DNA of 64,000 nt. Origin: JAYZBC01 sp036339375 (lineage in GTDB: Bacteria > Pseudomonadota > Alphaproteobacteria > MPNO01 > UBA2964). Positions 62,435 through 64,000 of the stretch are shown here, piece by piece. A program made the translations under genes and the position numbers. The notes under the pieces are model-generated. The model was not told where the DNA came from, ran no database searches, and saw only the letters and a list, made by a program, of their open reading frames with translations. Numbering within the stretch: the stretch's first letter is position 1; each line of letters opens with the position of its first letter. The DNA is taken from positions 1-64,000 of the forward strand of contig JAYZBC010000025.1 of assembly GCA_036339375.1 (NCBI GenBank), read 5' to 3'.

Positions 62435-63166
62435 ATGAACGATTCGTCTAACATTCACCTAGAAAAACAATTTGTGGCAACTCCTGCTTTACCATGCCCG
62501 TACATTCCTGGGCAGACCGAACGCAAACTCGTTACAGAATTAGTCACAAAAAAAGCAGTCGATTTTTATGAAGAGCTTTCACAAATCGGCTTCCGACGAA
62601 GTCATGGACTCGCTTATAAACCCATATGCCCCAATTGTAACTCTTGTGTTCCAGTGAGAATTCGTGTTGGTGATTTTAAATGGACCAGAACGTTTCGCCG
62701 TATGATGAAACAAAATGTTGACTTGCTAAGTAAAGACATGGTCGCCCACGCTACAATAGAACAATACAATTTGTTTAACCGATATCAAAGATTTCGCCAT
62801 ACTGGTGGAGAGATGGCCACCATGGCTTTTCGTGATTTTCAGGCGATGGTAGAACATAGCCCAATAGAAACTCGAATAATCGAATTTAGAGATATACATG
62901 AAGATTTAGTTGGCGTTATGTTAGCGGATAGACAAAAAGATGCACTTTCCGCTGTTTACAGTGTTTTTGATCCAAGGATAAAAAAACGTGGACTAGGTAC
63001 ATACATGGTTTTATGGATGGTAAAACGCGCAGAAGAACTGAAGCTTTCTTATATTTACCTTGGTTATTGGGTTAAAGAGAGTTCAAAAATGTCTTATAAA
63101 GAACGTTTTAGACCTTTGGAGGGCTTTACCACCAAAGGTTGGAAAACTCTTCGAAACTCTGCATAA
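62435..63166 (+). CDS. bpt: Aspartate/glutamate leucyltransferase or arginyltransferase (Bpt)
   Basis: A 243-residue N-end-rule aminoacyl-tRNA-protein transferase. The N-terminal cysteine cluster is Cys21 (CPYIPGQTERK) and CPNCNSC (Cys65, 68, 71), followed by VPVRIRVGDFKWTRTFRRMMKQN, and the C-terminal YLGYWVKESSKMSYKERFRPLEG is characteristic of Bpt/Ate1-like enzymes. It adds leucine (or arginine) to proteins starting with Asp or Glu, marking them for ClpS-ClpAP. Housekeeping; its nearness to hemB resembles the order in several alphaproteobacteria. Confidence 0.93.
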   Translation: MNDSSNIHLEKQFVATPALPCPYIPGQTERKLVTELVTKKAVDFYEELSQIGFRRSHGLAYKPICPNCNSCVPVRIRVGDFKWTRTFRRMMKQNVDLLSKDMVAHATIEQYNLFNRYQRFRHTGGEMATMAFRDFQAMVEHSPIETRIIEFRDIHEDLVGVMLADRQKDALSAVYSVFDPRIKKRGLGTYMVLWMVKRAEELKLSYIYLGYWVKESSKMSYKERFRPLEGFTTKGWKTLRNSA

Positions 63167-63356
63167 ATCCTCCATAAGAGATCCTATTCAATTAACTATA
63201 AAAGCCACCCTTTTATTGTTCTGAGTGAATTTTGGTATAGTTGCACCAAATTTTACGAACAGATAACATCAACTAGCTGATCAGGTCTATTTTAATTACG
63301 AAGCGCACTCCAGTGATAACTACACTACCTTTTTTGAAATTTTTGGGAGAAAAAAG

Positions 63357-64000
63357 ATGGTTAAAGAAATTGTTTCAAAGAACATCAAAGTAAAATCTAA
63401 TTCTAGCCGTCGGAAATTTTTGAGGGGAGCTGCAGGAGCAACAGCTGCTACGGTTGCTGTATCTAGTTTTCCCGCACCTGCGTTATCCAAAGGCCACTTA
63501 CAATGGCGAATGGTTACGACTTGGCCAAAAAATTTTCCGGGCCTTGGGACTGGTGCTAATTTATTAGGAAAGTTAATTACTGACGGTTCTGGCGGACGAC
63601 TTACAGTGAAAGTATACGGTTCAAAAGAAATTGTTCCAGCATTTGAATCACTTGATGCAGTCGCAAGTGGAACCGTTGAAATGGGACATGGTGCCCCTTA
63701 TTACTGGAAAGGAAAGGTTGCAGCTTCTCAATTTCTTGCGTCTGTACCCTTCGGTATGACCGCACAGGAGGTTAATGCGTGGTACCAATGGGGAAACGGC
63801 CAAAAATTTGGGGACAAAATTTATAATCAAATGGGTGCTAAATTTTTTCCTAGCGGAAATACTGGTGTCCAAATGGGTGGTTGGTTTAACAAAAAAATGG
63901 ATAGCATTGGTGATTATAAGGGTTTGAAAATGCGTATACCCGGACTAGGGGGTGAGGTAGTTAAGGCAGCCGGTGGCAATGTTGTTAATCTCCCTGGGGG
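63357..64000 (+). CDS. TRAP transporter substrate-binding protein (DctP family), Tat-exported, partial
   Basis: The visible 214 residues start with a Tat signal peptide: SRRKFL at residues 17-22, a hydrophobic stretch GAAGATAATVAVSS and an ending PAPALSKG. The mature part begins LQWRMVTTWPKNFPGLGTGA, the pattern of DctP/TakP-type binding proteins of the 2-oxoacid or mandelate branch, with GTVEMGHGAPYYWKGK and NKKMDSIGDYKGLKMRIPG following. GGGAG precedes the ATG at 63357. The gene is cut by the window end; its membrane subunits DctQM should lie beyond. It captures an organic acid in the periplasm. Confidence 0.93.
   Translation, partial: MVKEIVSKNIKVKSNSSRRKFLRGAAGATAATVAVSSFPAPALSKGHLQWRMVTTWPKNFPGLGTGANLLGKLITDGSGGRLTVKVYGSKEIVPAFESLDAVASGTVEMGHGAPYYWKGKVAASQFLASVPFGMTAQEVNAWYQWGNGQKFGDKIYNQMGAKFFPSGNTGVQMGGWFNKKMDSIGDYKGLKMRIPGLGGEVVKAAGGNVVNLPG

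Noticed and set aside
1..64000. Search for CRISPR arrays, transposases, integrases, rRNA and tRNA genes
   Set aside because: No regularly spaced repeats, transposase or integrase motifs or RNA gene patterns could be recognised by reading; a covariance-model scan was not possible.

Overview
The window looks like a catabolic region of a proteobacterial chromosome, most likely an AT-leaning, free-living, possibly marine alphaproteobacterium. The clues are a class II-type arginyl/leucyl-tRNA-protein transferase (bpt) close to hemB, a cysteine-free HemB metal motif, a tripartite tricarboxylate (TctA/B) transporter, a Tat-exported TRAP binding protein and many UbiD, TauD and SDR paralogues. That placement is inference; no rRNA or tRNA gene, CRISPR array or insertion sequence was seen.

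Layout. (1) Positions 1-13049, almost all minus strand: three SDRs, a glyoxalase, five TauD/TfdA-type 2-oxoglutarate dioxygenases, a RutE-like nitroreductase, a small methyltransferase and three UbiD-family decarboxylases, arranged as two similar modules. (2) 13203-18983: an FAD-dependent reductase/dehydrogenase, a fused TctA-TctB permease, an SDR and an isochorismatase-fold amidase. (3) 19210-28060: an enamidase homologue, a molybdenum hydroxylase large subunit, a flavin reductase, a broken Rieske oxygenase gene, and a minus-strand operon of a 6-hydroxynicotinate reductase homologue, a UPF0280 protein and two DUF1185 proteins. (4) 28337-37750: KorAB 2-oxoacid:ferredoxin oxidoreductase, a ferredoxin-NADP reductase, a MarR regulator, a class III CoA-transferase of glutarate type, glutaryl-CoA dehydrogenase, and a small-protein/Rieske-ferredoxin/amidohydrolase trio. 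(5) 37847-57300: four more UbiD-family genes, an IPNS-like oxygenase, an acyl-CoA ligase, cupins, an ornithine cyclodeaminase homologue, a 4,5-dihydroxyphthalate decarboxylase-like protein, a DapA-family aldolase, two luciferase-like monooxygenases, a hydrolase and an aldo/keto reductase. (6) 57472-64000: MFS exporter, metY, hemB, flavin reductase, thioesterase, bpt and the start of a TRAP binding protein.

How the genes may work together. The most coherent proposal is a reductive route for an N-heterocyclic carboxylate such as nicotinate: Mo hydroxylase, ferredoxin-dependent 6-hydroxynicotinate reductase and enamidase give 2-formylglutarate, then glutarate, glutaryl-CoA and crotonyl-CoA. KorAB could supply both the reduced ferredoxin for the reductase and the succinyl-CoA used by the glutarate CoA-transferase. 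The same 13-bp sequence, part of an inverted repeat, lies upstream of korA and of the MarR gene. Around this core sits a large set of non-oxidative decarboxylases and oxygenases that suggests aromatic-acid breakdown, but individual substrates cannot be read from sequence.

Start codons were chosen by Shine-Dalgarno spacing and family N-termini, and several differ from the longest open frame. The only gene-free stretch longer than 300 bases is 17069-17432.
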